Of a stretch of 52,383 bases of DNA, positions 42,074-51,191 are shown piece by piece. The stretch's first letter is position 1, and the number at the start of each line of letters is the position of its first letter. The translations under genes were made by a program, and so were the position numbers. Source of the DNA: Rhodovulum strictum (GTDB lineage Bacteria > Pseudomonadota > Alphaproteobacteria > Rhodobacterales > Rhodobacteraceae); NCBI RefSeq assembly GCF_009649175.1, contig NZ_WJPO01000028.1, positions 1 through 52,383 on the forward strand. Direction: 5' to 3'. The notes beneath the pieces are model-generated. The model worked only from the letters and a program-made list of their open reading frames with translations. It ran no database searches and was not told the origin of the DNA.

Positions 42074-43255
42074 ATGGGACAGAGCTTTCTGCGATCCGGA
42101 AGGATGACCGCGCTGGCCGGGCTGGCGCTGATCGGGGCGCTGCTTCTGGGCGGCCCCGCCCGCGCCGCGTTCGAGACGCGCGCGACCGCGGCCTATGTCT
42201 TCGATCCGGCCACCAACACGGTGCTGCTGGCCAAGAATGCGGACGAGTCGATGCCGCCCGCCTCGATGGCCAAGCTGATGACGCTGAACATGCTGTTCGA
42301 GGCGCTGCGCGACGGGCGCATCACGCTCGAGACGCGGTTCTCGGTGTCGTCGCGCGCCATGGCGATCGGCGGCTCGACGATGTTTCTGAATGACCGCGAC
42401 CGGCCCACGGTCGAGGAACTGATCCGCGGCATCATCGTGCAATCGGGCAACGATGCCTGCGTCGTGGCCGCCGAGGGGCTGGCGGGCACCGAGGAGGCGT
42501 TTGCGCGCCTGATGACCGAACGCGCCCGCGCGCTGGGGATGACCAGCTCGACCTTTGCCAATTCCACCGGCTGGCCGCATCCGAACCAGCGGATGAGCAT
42601 GCGCGATCTGGGCATCATCGCCGAACGTCTGATCGAGGAATTCCCCGAATATTACGGCTATTTCGCCGAACAGGAATATGCCTTCGACGGGCGCTCGCCG
42701 CAGAACCGGTTCAACCGCAACCCGCTGCTGCGGCTGGGGATCGGGGCGGACGGACTCAAGACCGGACACACCCGCGAGGCAGGCTTCGGGCTTGTCGGCT
42801 CGGCGGTGCAGGACGGGCGGCGGGTGATCTTCGTCATCACCGGGCTCGAAACCGAGGCGCAGCGCGCCGAGGAAGGCGAGCGGATCGTGAACTGGGCCTT
42901 TCGCCAGTTCGTCCAGCGCGAGATCCTGCGCAAGGGCGAGCAGGTGGCCGCGGCACGGGTCTGGATGGGCGAGATCGAGCGCGTCGGTCTGGTCGCGCCG
43001 GATGACCTGAAAATCCTGCTGCCCGCTCTGGCCCAGGGCGCGCTCGAGGCCGAGGTGATCTATCGCACGCCCATCCTCGCCCCGATCGAGGCCGGGCAGG
43101 AACTGGGCGAACTGGTCATCGCGCGCCCCGACATGGAACCGATGCGCGTGCCGCTGGTGGCCGAACGCTCTGTCGGGCGCGGCGGCTTCGTGCCGCGGCT
43201 GAGAACCGCGACCGAGGTTCTGATCGGGCTCGGGCGGGAGGCCACGGGCCTCTGA
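42074..43255 (+). CDS. D-alanyl-D-alanine carboxypeptidase (DacA/DacC type, PBP5/6-like)
   Basis: A 393-residue exported enzyme that trims peptidoglycan pentapeptides. A signal peptide (LAGLALIGALLLGGPARA) precedes the catalytic domain. The three penicilloyl-transferase motifs are present: SMAK at 64-67 with the nucleophile Ser, SGN at 124-126 and KTG at 229-231. The C-terminal PBP5_C-like beta domain includes VIYRTPILAPIEAGQELGEL. Thirteen bases after the SPOR gene and one base before tmk, so cotranscribed. Confidence 0.94.
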   Translation: MGQSFLRSGRMTALAGLALIGALLLGGPARAAFETRATAAYVFDPATNTVLLAKNADESMPPASMAKLMTLNMLFEALRDGRITLETRFSVSSRAMAIGGSTMFLNDRDRPTVEELIRGIIVQSGNDACVVAAEGLAGTEEAFARLMTERARALGMTSSTFANSTGWPHPNQRMSMRDLGIIAERLIEEFPEYYGYFAEQEYAFDGRSPQNRFNRNPLLRLGIGADGLKTGHTREAGFGLVGSAVQDGRRVIFVITGLETEAQRAEEGERIVNWAFRQFVQREILRKGEQVAAARVWMGEIERVGLVAPDDLKILLPALAQGALEAEVIYRTPILAPIEAGQELGELVIARPDMEPMRVPLVAERSVGRGGFVPRLRTATEVLIGLGREATGL

Positions 43256-43256
43256 C

Positions 43257-43883
43257 ATGGGCGGGGCCGCGCGGTTCATCACCTTCGAGGGTATCGACGG
43301 CTCGGGCAAGTCCACCCAGGCGCGGCGGCTGGCAGACGATCTGCGCGCGCAGGGCCGCGAGGTGGTGCTGACGCGCGAACCCGGCGGCAGCCCCGGCGCC
43401 GAGGACATCCGGCGGCTGGTGCTCGAAGGCGACCCCGACCGCTGGTCGGCCGAGACCGAGATCTTGTTGTTCACCGCCGCGCGGCGCGACCATCTGGAAA
43501 AGACGATTCAACCGGCGCTGGCGGCGGGCAAGGTGGTGATCTGCGACCGCTACGCCGATTCCACCCGTGTCTATCAGGGCATCACCCGGGGCGATCTGCG
43601 CGTGGTCGTGGACAGGCTGCACGCGCTGATGATCGGACGCGAACCGGATCTGACCTTCGTGCTGGACATGGATCCGGGCATCGGGCTGGCGCGCGCGCGG
43701 GGGCGCAACGGCACCGAGGAACGGTTCGAGGATTTCGGCGAGGCGATGCAGGTGCGGATGCGGGCGGGGTTTCTGGATCTGGCACAGGAATTCGCCACGC
43801 GCTGCCGGGTGATCGACGCAACCCGCGAGGCCGATGCCATCGCCGCCGAGATTGCCGCGCTGACCCAGGCGGCGCTGGCATGA
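43257..43883 (+). CDS. tmk: Thymidylate kinase
   Basis: A 208-residue enzyme that phosphorylates dTMP to dTDP. The P-loop is FEGIDGSGKSTQARRLADDL and LTREPGGSPGAEDIRRLVLE is the dTMP-binding region. The DRYADSTRVYQG motif carries the conserved Asp-Arg-Tyr, and the lid contains RARGRNGTEERFED. ATG 43257 starts one base after the dac stop. Its own stop overlaps the holB start (ATGA). Confidence 0.96.
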   Translation: MGGAARFITFEGIDGSGKSTQARRLADDLRAQGREVVLTREPGGSPGAEDIRRLVLEGDPDRWSAETEILLFTAARRDHLEKTIQPALAAGKVVICDRYADSTRVYQGITRGDLRVVVDRLHALMIGREPDLTFVLDMDPGIGLARARGRNGTEERFEDFGEAMQVRMRAGFLDLAQEFATRCRVIDATREADAIAAEIAALTQAALA

Positions 43884-45010
43884 GCGACGAGGCGATCCCC
43901 GAACCCGACCGCGTCGAGGGCGCCCCCCATCCGCGCGAAACCGCCCGGGTGATCGGGCAAGGCGCGGCCGAGGCGGCCTTCCTTGACGCCTTCACGGGCG
44001 GGCGGATGCATCATGGCTGGCTGCTGACCGGGCCGCGCGGGGTGGGCAAGGCGACGCTGGCCTGGGCGATTGCGCGGTTTCTGCTGGGCAAGCCCGCGGA
44101 TGCGGGCGGCGGGCTGTTCGCCGACGCCCCCCCTGCCCCCGACCGGCTGGACATCGCCCCCGATCATCCGGTCGCGCGGCGGATTTCGGCGCTGTCCGAA
44201 CCGGGGCTGATGCTGATCCGGCGCGGCTGGGATGACGACAAGAAGCGGCTGAAGACCGTCATCACCGTGGACGAGGTGCGCCGCTTGCGCGGCTTCTTCG
44301 GGATGTCGGCGGCCGAGGGCGGGCGGCGCGTGGTGATCGTGGACGCGGCCGACGAGATGAACCCGAACGCCGCGAACGCGCTGTTGAAGCTGCTCGAGGA
44401 ACCGCCCGCCAACGCGACGCTTCTGCTGGTCAGCCACCAGCCCGCGCGGCTATTGCCGACGATCCGCTCGCGCTGCCGCGAATTGCGGCTTGCCCCCCTC
44501 TCCCCCGCCGCGATGGCCGAGGCTCTGGCCGCAGCGGGACAGGAGGTGCCGGGCGATCCCGCGGCCCTGGCGGAACTCTCGGGCGGATCGGTGGGCGAGG
44601 CGATCCGGCTGGCCCGGCTTGACGGGCTTGCGCTTTATGCAGAGCTTGTCGCGCTGTTCGCCGACCATCCGCGGCTGGACCGCCCCCGCGCGATCCGGCT
44701 GGCCGAATCTGCCGCAGGCCGGGCCGCCGAGGCGCGGTTCGACCTGACGCTGCGGCTGATCGACCTGATGCTGGCCCGGCTGGCACGCACCGGCGCGACC
44801 GGCAGACCGCCGCCCGAGGCCGCAAGGGGCGAGGCGGCGATGCTGGCACGCCTTGCCCCCGGCCCCGCCGCCGCCCGCGCCTGGTCCGAGGCGGCGCAGA
44901 TCCTGACCGCGCGCGCGCGCCAGGGCCGGGCCGTCAACCTTGACCCCGCCTCGCTCATCCTCGATACGGTTCTCAGAATGGACGAGACCGCCGGCCGGCT
45001 GGCCGCCTGA
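43880..45010 (+). CDS. holB: DNA polymerase III subunit delta'
   Basis: A 376-residue clamp-loader subunit. HHGWLLTGPRGVGKATLAWA shows the AAA+ P-loop. VITVDEVRRLRGFFGMSAAE, VVIVDAADEMNPNAANALLK (the Walker B region) and LLVSHQPARLLPTIRSRCRE (SRC motif) are the hallmark parts. The C-terminal part is helical. It overlaps tmk by four bases. The tmk-holB-tatD order is the conserved alphaproteobacterial arrangement. Confidence 0.94.
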   Translation: MSDEAIPEPDRVEGAPHPRETARVIGQGAAEAAFLDAFTGGRMHHGWLLTGPRGVGKATLAWAIARFLLGKPADAGGGLFADAPPAPDRLDIAPDHPVARRISALSEPGLMLIRRGWDDDKKRLKTVITVDEVRRLRGFFGMSAAEGGRRVVIVDAADEMNPNAANALLKLLEEPPANATLLLVSHQPARLLPTIRSRCRELRLAPLSPAAMAEALAAAGQEVPGDPAALAELSGGSVGEAIRLARLDGLALYAELVALFADHPRLDRPRAIRLAESAAGRAAEARFDLTLRLIDLMLARLARTGATGRPPPEAARGEAAMLARLAPGPAAARAWSEAAQILTARARQGRAVNLDPASLILDTVLRMDETAGRLAA

Positions 45011-45016
45011 GGCGAG

Positions 45017-45826
45017 ATGACCCAAACCACCCCCCAGATCACCGACAGCCATTGCCACCTGGATTTCCCCGATTTCGGCCACGAGCTTGATCTTGTCGTG
45101 GGCCGGGCGGTTGCTGCCGGGGTGACGCGGATGGTCACGATCTGCACGCGCCTCAGGAACGAGCCGCAGGTGCGCGGCATCGCCGAAGCCTATGCCCCCG
45201 TCTTCTATGTCGCGGGCACCCATCCGATGAGCGCGGCCGAGGAACCGCTGGCCACGCTGGACGAACTGATCGCGCTGGCGCGGCATCCGAAGCTGGTGGG
45301 CATCGGCGAGACGGGGCTTGACTATCACTACACCGCCGACAGCGCGGCGGTGCAGCAGGACAGCCTGCGCATCCATATCGCCGCGGCGCAGGAAACCGGG
45401 CTGCCGCTGATCGTTCATGCGCGCGACGCCGATGCGGACATGGCCCGCATCCTGACCGAAACCTGTCGCGAACGCGCCTATGGCTGCGTGATGCATTGCT
45501 TCAGTTCCAGCGCTGATCTGGCCCGCACGGCGCTCGATCTGGGGTTCTACCTGTCGATGTCGGGGATTGCGGCCTTCCCGAAATCGCAGGAGCTGCGCGA
45601 GATCTTTGCCGCCGCCCCGCTGGACCGGATCCTTCTGGAAACCGACGCCCCCTATCTGGCCCCCCCGCCCCATCGCGGGCGACGCAACGAACCGGCCTAT
45701 ACCGTCCATACCGCCCGGGTCGGCGCAGAGCTTTTCGGCCTGGACTACGCCGCCTTTGCCGCGCAGACGCAGGCGAATTTCGACCGGCTGTTCTGGAAGG
45801 CCGCCCGTTGGCAGGAGGCCGCGTGA
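45017..45826 (+). CDS. TatD family hydrolase (DNase)
   Basis: A 269-residue metal-dependent hydrolase. The metal-binding motif DSHCHLD (His12, His14) is at the N-terminus, followed by GIGETGLDYHY, VHARDADADM, MHCFSSSADL and LETDAPYLAPPPHRGRRNEP. All match the TatD family, many of which act as 3'-5' DNases. ATG 45017 follows GAGGCGAG six bases after holB. Its stop is overlapped by the next GTG. Confidence 0.95.
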   Translation: MTQTTPQITDSHCHLDFPDFGHELDLVVGRAVAAGVTRMVTICTRLRNEPQVRGIAEAYAPVFYVAGTHPMSAAEEPLATLDELIALARHPKLVGIGETGLDYHYTADSAAVQQDSLRIHIAAAQETGLPLIVHARDADADMARILTETCRERAYGCVMHCFSSSADLARTALDLGFYLSMSGIAAFPKSQELREIFAAAPLDRILLETDAPYLAPPPHRGRRNEPAYTVHTARVGAELFGLDYAAFAAQTQANFDRLFWKAARWQEAA

Positions 45827-46623
45827 GCGGCGCGCTCAGGTTCACCATTCTGGGTTGCGGCTCGTCGGGCGGCGTGCCGCGGCTGGGCGGGCAATGGGGC
45901 GCCTGCGACCCCGACAACCCGCGCAACCGGCGGCTGCGCTGTTCGATGCTGGTCGAGCGCGAAACCCCCGAGGGCGTGACGCGGGTGCTGATCGACACCT
46001 CGCCCGACCTGCGCATCCAGCTTCTGCGCGCGGGGATCGGCGAACTGGATGCGGTGGTCTATACCCATTCCCATGCCGATCATGTCCATGGCATCGACGA
46101 TCTGCGCCAGATCGTGTTCAACACCCGCAAGCGGCTGGCGGTCTGGGCCGATGGCGCGACGCAGGACGCGCTTTATGCCCGTTTCGGCTATGCCTTCACC
46201 CAACCCGAGGGCTCGCCCTATCCGCCGATCCTGACCATGCACACGATCGACGGGCCGGTGCATGTGGACGGCGCGGGCGGGCGGGTGACGCTGATGCCGT
46301 TCCGGGTCAATCACGGTGCCATCGACGCGCTGGGCTTTCGCATCGAGGGGCTGGCCTATCTGCCCGATGTGGCCGAGATCTATGCCGAAAGCCTGCCGAT
46401 GCTTCAGGGGCTCGATATCCTCGTGATCGACGCGCTGCGACGGACGCCGCATCCCACGCATTTCCATCTGGAGCGCACGCTTGACTGGATCGCACGCCTG
46501 GCGCCCGCGCGCGCGGTGCTGACCAACATGCATATCGACCTCGATTACGAGACGGTGGCGGCCGAGACGCCCGCCCATGTCACCCCCGCCCATGACGGGA
46601 TGGTGCTGAGCCTGCCGGTCTGA
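45823..46623 (+). CDS. MBL-fold metallo-hydrolase (PhnP-like)
   Basis: A 266-residue hydrolase. FTILGCGSSGGVPRLGGQWG followed by CDPDNPRNRRLRCSMLVE is the PhnP-type opening, including the Cys-rich structural part. The HSHADHVHGIDDLR motif (H-x-H-x-D-H) binds the metals, and NHGAIDALGFRIEGLAYLPD follows. These enzymes are phosphodiesterases on cyclic phosphates or nucleotides; the true substrate here is unknown. GTG 45823 overlaps the tatD stop (GTGA) and is preceded by GGCAGGAGG, which decides the start. Confidence 0.91.
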   Translation: MSGALRFTILGCGSSGGVPRLGGQWGACDPDNPRNRRLRCSMLVERETPEGVTRVLIDTSPDLRIQLLRAGIGELDAVVYTHSHADHVHGIDDLRQIVFNTRKRLAVWADGATQDALYARFGYAFTQPEGSPYPPILTMHTIDGPVHVDGAGGRVTLMPFRVNHGAIDALGFRIEGLAYLPDVAEIYAESLPMLQGLDILVIDALRRTPHPTHFHLERTLDWIARLAPARAVLTNMHIDLDYETVAAETPAHVTPAHDGMVLSLPV

Positions 46624-47552
46624 TGCAGGCGCTGCTCGATGTCATCCTGCCGGTCTTTCTGGTTCTGGGCTTCGGCTATGTCGCGGTTTGGCGCGGGCTG
46701 TTCTCCGAGGCGGGCGTCGACGGGCTGATGAAGTTCACCCAGAACTTCGCCATTCCCTGCCTGCTGTTTCGCGCCGTCTCGACGCTGGATCTGGGGCAGG
46801 AATTCGACTGGCGGCTGTTGTCGAGCTTCTATGCCGGGGCGACCATCGGGTTCTTTCTGGGATTGTTCGGCGCGCGGCTCCTGTTCCGCCGAAGCTGGGA
46901 AGACAGCGTCGCCATCGGCTTTGTCGGGCTCTTTTCCAATTCGCTGCTGCTGGGCCTGCCGATCACCGAACGGGCCTATGGCGCGGATGCGCTGGCGCCG
47001 AACTATGCGATCATCGCGATGCATTCGCCCTTTTGCTACGGGCTGGGGCTGACCGCGATGGAGATCGTGCGCAATCGCGGCGCGGGCGTCCTGGGCACCG
47101 CGGGCGCGATCCTCAAGGCGATGTTCCGCAACGCGCTGGTGATCGGGATCGCGCTGGGGCTGGTGGTGAACCTGACCGGACTGGCGCTGCCCGGCGTGCT
47201 GACGGATGCGCTGGATCTGATGATCCGCGCCGCCCTTCCGGCGGCGCTGTTCGGGCTGGGCGGCGTTCTTTACCGCTACCGGCCCGAGGGCGATCTGCGC
47301 GTGATCGCCTATGCCTGCGCGATCTCGCTGGTGATCCACCCCGCCGTGGTCTGGATGCTGGGCACGCAGCTGCAACTTGAGACCGGGCAGTTCCGTTCGG
47401 CCGTGGTGACCGCCGCGATGGCGCCCGGCGTCAACGCCTATATCTTTGCCAACATGTATGGCGCGGCGCGGCGGGTCGCGGCGTCCTCGGTGCTGATGGG
47501 AACGGCCGCCTCTATCCTGACCGCGTGGCTGTGGCTGGCGGTGCTGCCCTGA
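46623..47552 (+). CDS. AEC family transporter (auxin efflux carrier-like)
   Basis: A 309-residue inner-membrane protein with about ten spans. The AEC pattern is visible as VFLVLGFGYVAVWRGLFSEA, KFTQNFAIPCLLFRAVSTLD and, near the end, AMAPGVNAYIFANMYGAARR. Bacterial AEC proteins export or import malate- or malonate-like acids. The ATG overlaps the preceding stop (TGATG). It is last in the operon that begins with the SPOR gene. Confidence 0.9.
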   Translation: MQALLDVILPVFLVLGFGYVAVWRGLFSEAGVDGLMKFTQNFAIPCLLFRAVSTLDLGQEFDWRLLSSFYAGATIGFFLGLFGARLLFRRSWEDSVAIGFVGLFSNSLLLGLPITERAYGADALAPNYAIIAMHSPFCYGLGLTAMEIVRNRGAGVLGTAGAILKAMFRNALVIGIALGLVVNLTGLALPGVLTDALDLMIRAALPAALFGLGGVLYRYRPEGDLRVIAYACAISLVIHPAVVWMLGTQLQLETGQFRSAVVTAAMAPGVNAYIFANMYGAARRVAASSVLMGTAASILTAWLWLAVLP

Positions 47553-47558
47553 CCGGCG

Positions 47559-48593
47559 TCAGGACCGCGCCGGCCAGTCGCGCACCAGCGCCAGCGAGCG
47601 TTCCAGCCCCGCGCGATGGGCGTCTTCCTCGGCGCGGCGGGCCAGATGCTCGTCGATCAGCATGCGCAGATAGCTGGCCGTGTCCTCGCCCAGGGCATCG
47701 GTCTTGCGCGGATCGGCACCGTAGTCGAGCAAAAGCCGCACCCGGCCCGTATCATGTCCAGCAATCTGAAGCGGCAGACGACCGGGGGTAAACCACGGCT
47801 CGGAACGGTCATCGAAGGGAATGTTGGGATCGGCCCCCGCCTGCAACAGCGCCTCAAGCTCGTCGTCAGAGCCTTCGAGAATGGCGCGATGCAGCGGCGT
47901 CCAGCCCCAGCTTTCGGTCCGCGCCTCGATATCGCCGCCCGCCTCGACCAGCATCTGCGCAAGCCGGGCCGAGGTCGATGGCGCCTCCCCGCCCCAGGGA
48001 TAGGCCGCTATGGCATGCAGCGGGCGATAGCCGCCCTCCATACCCGCGTTCGGATCGGCCCCTTCGGACAGCAGGAACGCGACCATCGCGGGGGAGCGCC
48101 CCTCGACCGACAGCGCATGATAAAGCGCGGTTTCCTGCAACGGCCCCTGCCGGGCGTCGATATCGGTTCCGGCAAGGCAGGCGCGCACCCGCTCGATATC
48201 GCCCGCCTCGATCGCCGCGAACAGCGCGCGGGTGGGTTCATCCAGCGGCGCTGCATCGTCTTCGGGGAGGCGCAGCGTCGCCATGATCGCCTTGCCGCGC
48301 CGGTAAAGCGCCTCGGACAGGCGGTGGGCTTGCAGGGTGTCGCCCATCCCCTCGGCCGCGGCCAGCGCCGCGCTGAGCCGCGCGCTTTCGTCGATGAAAC
48401 CCGGGCTGCGGACCAGTTCCCCGCGCAGCGCGGAAATCGTGCGCCGCGCCGCGCCCGCCTCGCGTGCCAGATCGGGCGTCAGCGCGGTAATTGCCGCCTC
48501 GGCCCGTATGACAAGCGTCTCGAACTCGTCGAATGCGCCCCTGCGGGCCGCATCCTCAAGCGCCGACAGAAACCCGGCCAGATCGTTACTCAT
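47559..48593 (-). CDS. Ankyrin-repeat protein
   Basis: A 344-residue protein. Residues 1-120 are helical, with RISALRGELV-like stretches. Ankyrin repeats follow from about residue 125, as in LFAAIEAGDIERVRACLAGT, GPLQETALYHALSVEGRSPA with FLLSEGADPNAG, WTPLHRAILEGSDDELEALL, and the last LLDYGADPRKTDALGEDT. Ankyrins bind partner proteins. No signal peptide is seen, so it is cytosolic. ATG 48593 is preferred; GTG 48605 also fits. It is convergent with the AEC transporter and lies downstream of rpoH on the same strand. Confidence 0.85.
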   Translation of the reverse strand: MSNDLAGFLSALEDAARRGAFDEFETLVIRAEAAITALTPDLAREAGAARRTISALRGELVRSPGFIDESARLSAALAAAEGMGDTLQAHRLSEALYRRGKAIMATLRLPEDDAAPLDEPTRALFAAIEAGDIERVRACLAGTDIDARQGPLQETALYHALSVEGRSPAMVAFLLSEGADPNAGMEGGYRPLHAIAAYPWGGEAPSTSARLAQMLVEAGGDIEARTESWGWTPLHRAILEGSDDELEALLQAGADPNIPFDDRSEPWFTPGRLPLQIAGHDTGRVRLLLDYGADPRKTDALGEDTASYLRMLIDEHLARRAEEDAHRAGLERSLALVRDWPARS

Positions 48594-48701
48594 ACCATCC
48601 ACCACATATAAACGAACACACGCCCCACGTGCATTCGCTCTAGTTGTGGATTCTGGCCGATTTGCTATCGAACTGAGACGAATTTTAGGCGTTTTGTTCG
48701 G

Positions 48702-49598
48702 TCAGACCGGCGTCAGCATGCCCTTTTCGCGCGCCAGATCGGTCATCCGCTTCTGCAATTTCTCGAAGGCCCGCACCTCGATCTGGCGGATGCGCTCGCG
48801 GCTGACATCATAGACGGCGGACAGATCCTCCAGCGTCACCGGCTGGTCCTGCAACCGCCGTTGCAGCAGGATGTCCTTTTCGCGCTCGTTCAGAACGTCC
48901 ATCGCCTGCACCAGAAGCGCCCGGCGGCTTTCCAGCTCGTCGCGCTCGGCATAGGCCTGGGCCTGGTCGGCATCCTCGTCCTCAAGCCAGTCCTGCCACT
49001 CGGTCGAGGTATCGCCATCGCTGCCCACCATCGCGTTCAGCGAGGCATCGCCGCCCGACAGGCGGCGGTTCATGGCAATGACCTCTTCCTCGGTCACGTT
49101 CAGGTCATGGGCGATTCGCGCCACATTCTCGGGGCGCAGGTCGCCCTCCTCCAGGGCACCGATTCGCGCCTTGGCCTTGCGCAGGTTGAAGAACAGCTTC
49201 TTCTGCGCGCTTGTCGTGCCCAGTTTCACAAGGCTCCAGGACCGAAGGATGTATTCCTGGATAGCGGCGCGGATCCACCACATCGCATAGGTCGCAAGGC
49301 GAAAGCCCTTTTCGGGATCGAACCGCTTGACCGCCTGCATCAGGCCCACATTCGCCTCGGAGATCACCTCGGCCTGCGGCAGCCCGTAGCCGCGATAGCC
49401 CATGGCGATCTTGGCCGCAAGCCGCAGGTGGCTGGTCACCATGCGATGCGCCGCCTCGGCATCCTGATGGTCGACCCAGCGCTTGGCCAGCATGTATTCC
49501 TCTTCGGGTTCCAGCAGCGGAAACTTGCGGATCTCCTGAAGATAGCGGTTCAGCCCCTGCTCCGGAGACGGGGCGGGAAGGTTGGCATATGTGCTCAT
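48702..49598 (-). CDS. rpoH: RNA polymerase sigma-32 factor
   Basis: A 298-residue heat-shock sigma factor. Region 2 has HLRLAAKIAMGYRGYGLPQA with AEVISEANVGLMQAVKRFDP, and then FRLATYAMWWIRAAIQEYIL. The RpoH box is QKKLFFNLRKAK. Region 4.2 is VTLEDLSAVYDVSRERIRQI followed by EVRAFEKLQKRM. ATG 49598 follows AGGGATAATC. rluD lies upstream on the same strand, the conserved rluD-rpoH order. A candidate promoter lies in the gap between them. Alphaproteobacteria often have two RpoH paralogues; which this is cannot be told. Confidence 0.97.
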   Translation of the reverse strand: MSTYANLPAPSPEQGLNRYLQEIRKFPLLEPEEEYMLAKRWVDHQDAEAAHRMVTSHLRLAAKIAMGYRGYGLPQAEVISEANVGLMQAVKRFDPEKGFRLATYAMWWIRAAIQEYILRSWSLVKLGTTSAQKKLFFNLRKAKARIGALEEGDLRPENVARIAHDLNVTEEEVIAMNRRLSGGDASLNAMVGSDGDTSTEWQDWLEDEDADQAQAYAERDELESRRALLVQAMDVLNEREKDILLQRRLQDQPVTLEDLSAVYDVSRERIRQIEVRAFEKLQKRMTDLAREKGMLTPV

Positions 49599-49633
49599 GA
49601 TTATCCCTGTTGCTCCCTCGTGCTTATCTTTTC

Positions 49634-49662
49634 GATCTAGGAAATGAACCGTTCGGTTCAAG
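49634..49662 (-). promoter_or_regulatory. Candidate rpoH promoter with embedded inverted repeat
   Basis: On the minus strand TTGAAC (49661-49656) is followed after 16 bases by TAGATC (49639-49634). The -35 with its preceding C also matches the sigma-32 -35 CTTGAA, and CCTAGAT lies 15 bases further. Within it, TGAACCG and CGGTTCA (plus-strand 49645-49651 and 49654-49660) form a perfect 7-bp inverted repeat around TT. The position, 36 to 64 bases before the rpoH ATG, is suitable for a promoter. Confidence 0.45.
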
Positions 49663-49776
49663 TTACGCCGATTCACTTCCCGACTTGCCTTGCACGCAGA
49701 ATGGACCGGATTCCGGCGAAAACGGGTAAAGATCCGGTAAAGATGTCAGCGGATCACGCAGGTTTGCGCGGATGTT

Positions 49777-50817
49777 TCAGCCTCGCAGCGTCGCAAGCAG
49801 CCGGACCATGTCATCGGGCAGCGGCGACGAGAAGCGCAGCGTCTCGCCGGTGGCCGGATGCACGAAGCCCAGCGTCGCGGCATGCAGCGCCTGGCGCGGA
49901 AATGCCGCCGCCGCCTCGACGGCCGCCGCCCCCACCGCCCGCTCGGACAGGCGCCGCCGCCCGCCATAGACCGGATCGCCGATCAGACCATGCCCGGCAT
50001 GGGCCAGATGCACCCGGATTTGATGGGTGCGGCCGGTTTCCAGCCAGCATTCCACCAGTGCGGCGGCCGGCGGCTGGCCGAAAGCCTCGACCACCCGAAC
50101 CCGCGTGACCGCATGCCGCCCGCCCGAGGCCAGCACCGCCTGACGCTGGCGGTCGGTGGGATGGCGGCCGATCCTGGTGGCGATCCGCAGCACCCCGCCC
50201 GGCTCGAAGGACAGCCCGGCAAGGCCATGCAGCCGCGGATCGCCCGCATCGGGCAGCCCGAAGACGATGGCGCAATATTGCCGCTCGACGCTGTGGGCCG
50301 CGAATTGCGCGGCCAGCGCGGCATGCGCCCGGTCGGTCTTGGCCACGACCAGCAGGCCGCTTGTCTCCTTGTCGATCCGGTGCACGATGCCCGGCCGCTT
50401 TTCGCCGCCGATCCCCGACAGGCTGTCGCCGCAATGGGCCAGAAGCGCGTTGACCAGCGTGCCCGAGGGCGCACCGGGCGCGGGATGAACCACCATGCCC
50501 GCGGGCTTGTCGATCACCACCAACTCGTCATCCTCATGGACGATGCTGAGCGGGATCGCCTGCGGCGCGGTCGCCACCTCGGCCGGTTCGGCAAAGGCGA
50601 TCTCGATCTCGTCGCCCTCGGCCACCCGCGCGCGCGGCTCGGTCAGCGGCTCGCCGCGCCGCGCAACGCCCCCCGCGGCGATCAGCTTGGCCAGACGCGA
50701 GCGGGTCAGCCCCTCGGCCTCTGGCGTATCGCGGACCAGCGCCTTATCAAGGCGGTCGGGCGGGTTCGGTCCGATGATGACCGTCAGCCGCCGCGGCGTG
50801 GAAATGGGCGTGGACAT
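49777..50817 (-). CDS. rluD: 23S rRNA pseudouridine synthase RluD-type
   Basis: A 346-residue RluA-family enzyme. The N-terminal S4 RNA-binding domain contains RLDKALVRDTP and LTRSRLAKLIAAGGV. The catalytic motif is GIVHRIDKETSGLLVVAKTD with the active-site Asp. LAGLSFEPGG-like and LETGRTHQIRVHLAHAGHGL followed by IGDPVYGG complete the family pattern. Uridines 1911, 1915 and 1917 of 23S rRNA are the usual RluD targets; RluA/C-type alternatives remain. ATG 50817 overlaps the divergent start codon of the DUF6476 gene. Confidence 0.93.
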   Translation of the reverse strand: MSTPISTPRRLTVIIGPNPPDRLDKALVRDTPEAEGLTRSRLAKLIAAGGVARRGEPLTEPRARVAEGDEIEIAFAEPAEVATAPQAIPLSIVHEDDELVVIDKPAGMVVHPAPGAPSGTLVNALLAHCGDSLSGIGGEKRPGIVHRIDKETSGLLVVAKTDRAHAALAAQFAAHSVERQYCAIVFGLPDAGDPRLHGLAGLSFEPGGVLRIATRIGRHPTDRQRQAVLASGGRHAVTRVRVVEAFGQPPAAALVECWLETGRTHQIRVHLAHAGHGLIGDPVYGGRRRLSERAVGAAAVEAAAAFPRQALHAATLGFVHPATGETLRFSSPLPDDMVRLLATLRG

Positions 50818-51118
50818 GAACGATTCCCCAAGGCCGGAGGCCCTGCCCCCGAACCTGAAACTCCTGCGCGTGCTGGTCACCCTGCTTCTGGTGACGATGA
50901 TCGCAGGCTTTCTAGTCATCGTCGCGTTGTTTGTCATCCGCATGCCGGGGGGCGGCTCGCTGCCGCTGCCCGAAGCGCTCAGCATGCCCGAGGGCGCGAC
51001 CGCCACGGCCTTTACCCGCGGGCGCGACTGGGTGGCGGTGGTCACCGCGGATGACCGCATCCTGATCTTCGACGCCGGAACCGGCGCGCTGCGCCAGACC
51101 GTCCGGATCGAGCGATAG
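50816..51118 (+). CDS. DUF6476 family small membrane protein
   Basis: A 100-residue protein. The single N-terminal membrane helix, [20 protein letters not shown] followed by VALFVI, is preceded by a Pro-rich cytosolic start and followed by a small periplasmic part with [38 protein letters not shown]. This is the layout I know as DUF6476 in Rhodobacteraceae. Function unknown. ATG 50816 shares two bases with the rluD start on the other strand; in-frame ATG 50804 would lie inside rluD. hisA follows on the same strand. Confidence 0.78.
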   Translation: MNDSPRPEALPPNLKLLRVLVTLLLVTMIAGFLVIVALFVIRMPGGGSLPLPEALSMPEGATATAFTRGRDWVAVVTADDRILIFDAGTGALRQTVRIER

Positions 51119-51191
51119 CGGGCTGCGTTGCATTCCGCCCGCTTTCGGGCATAACCGGCGCGCCAGCCGCAACAGCACCCGGAGCCTGCCC

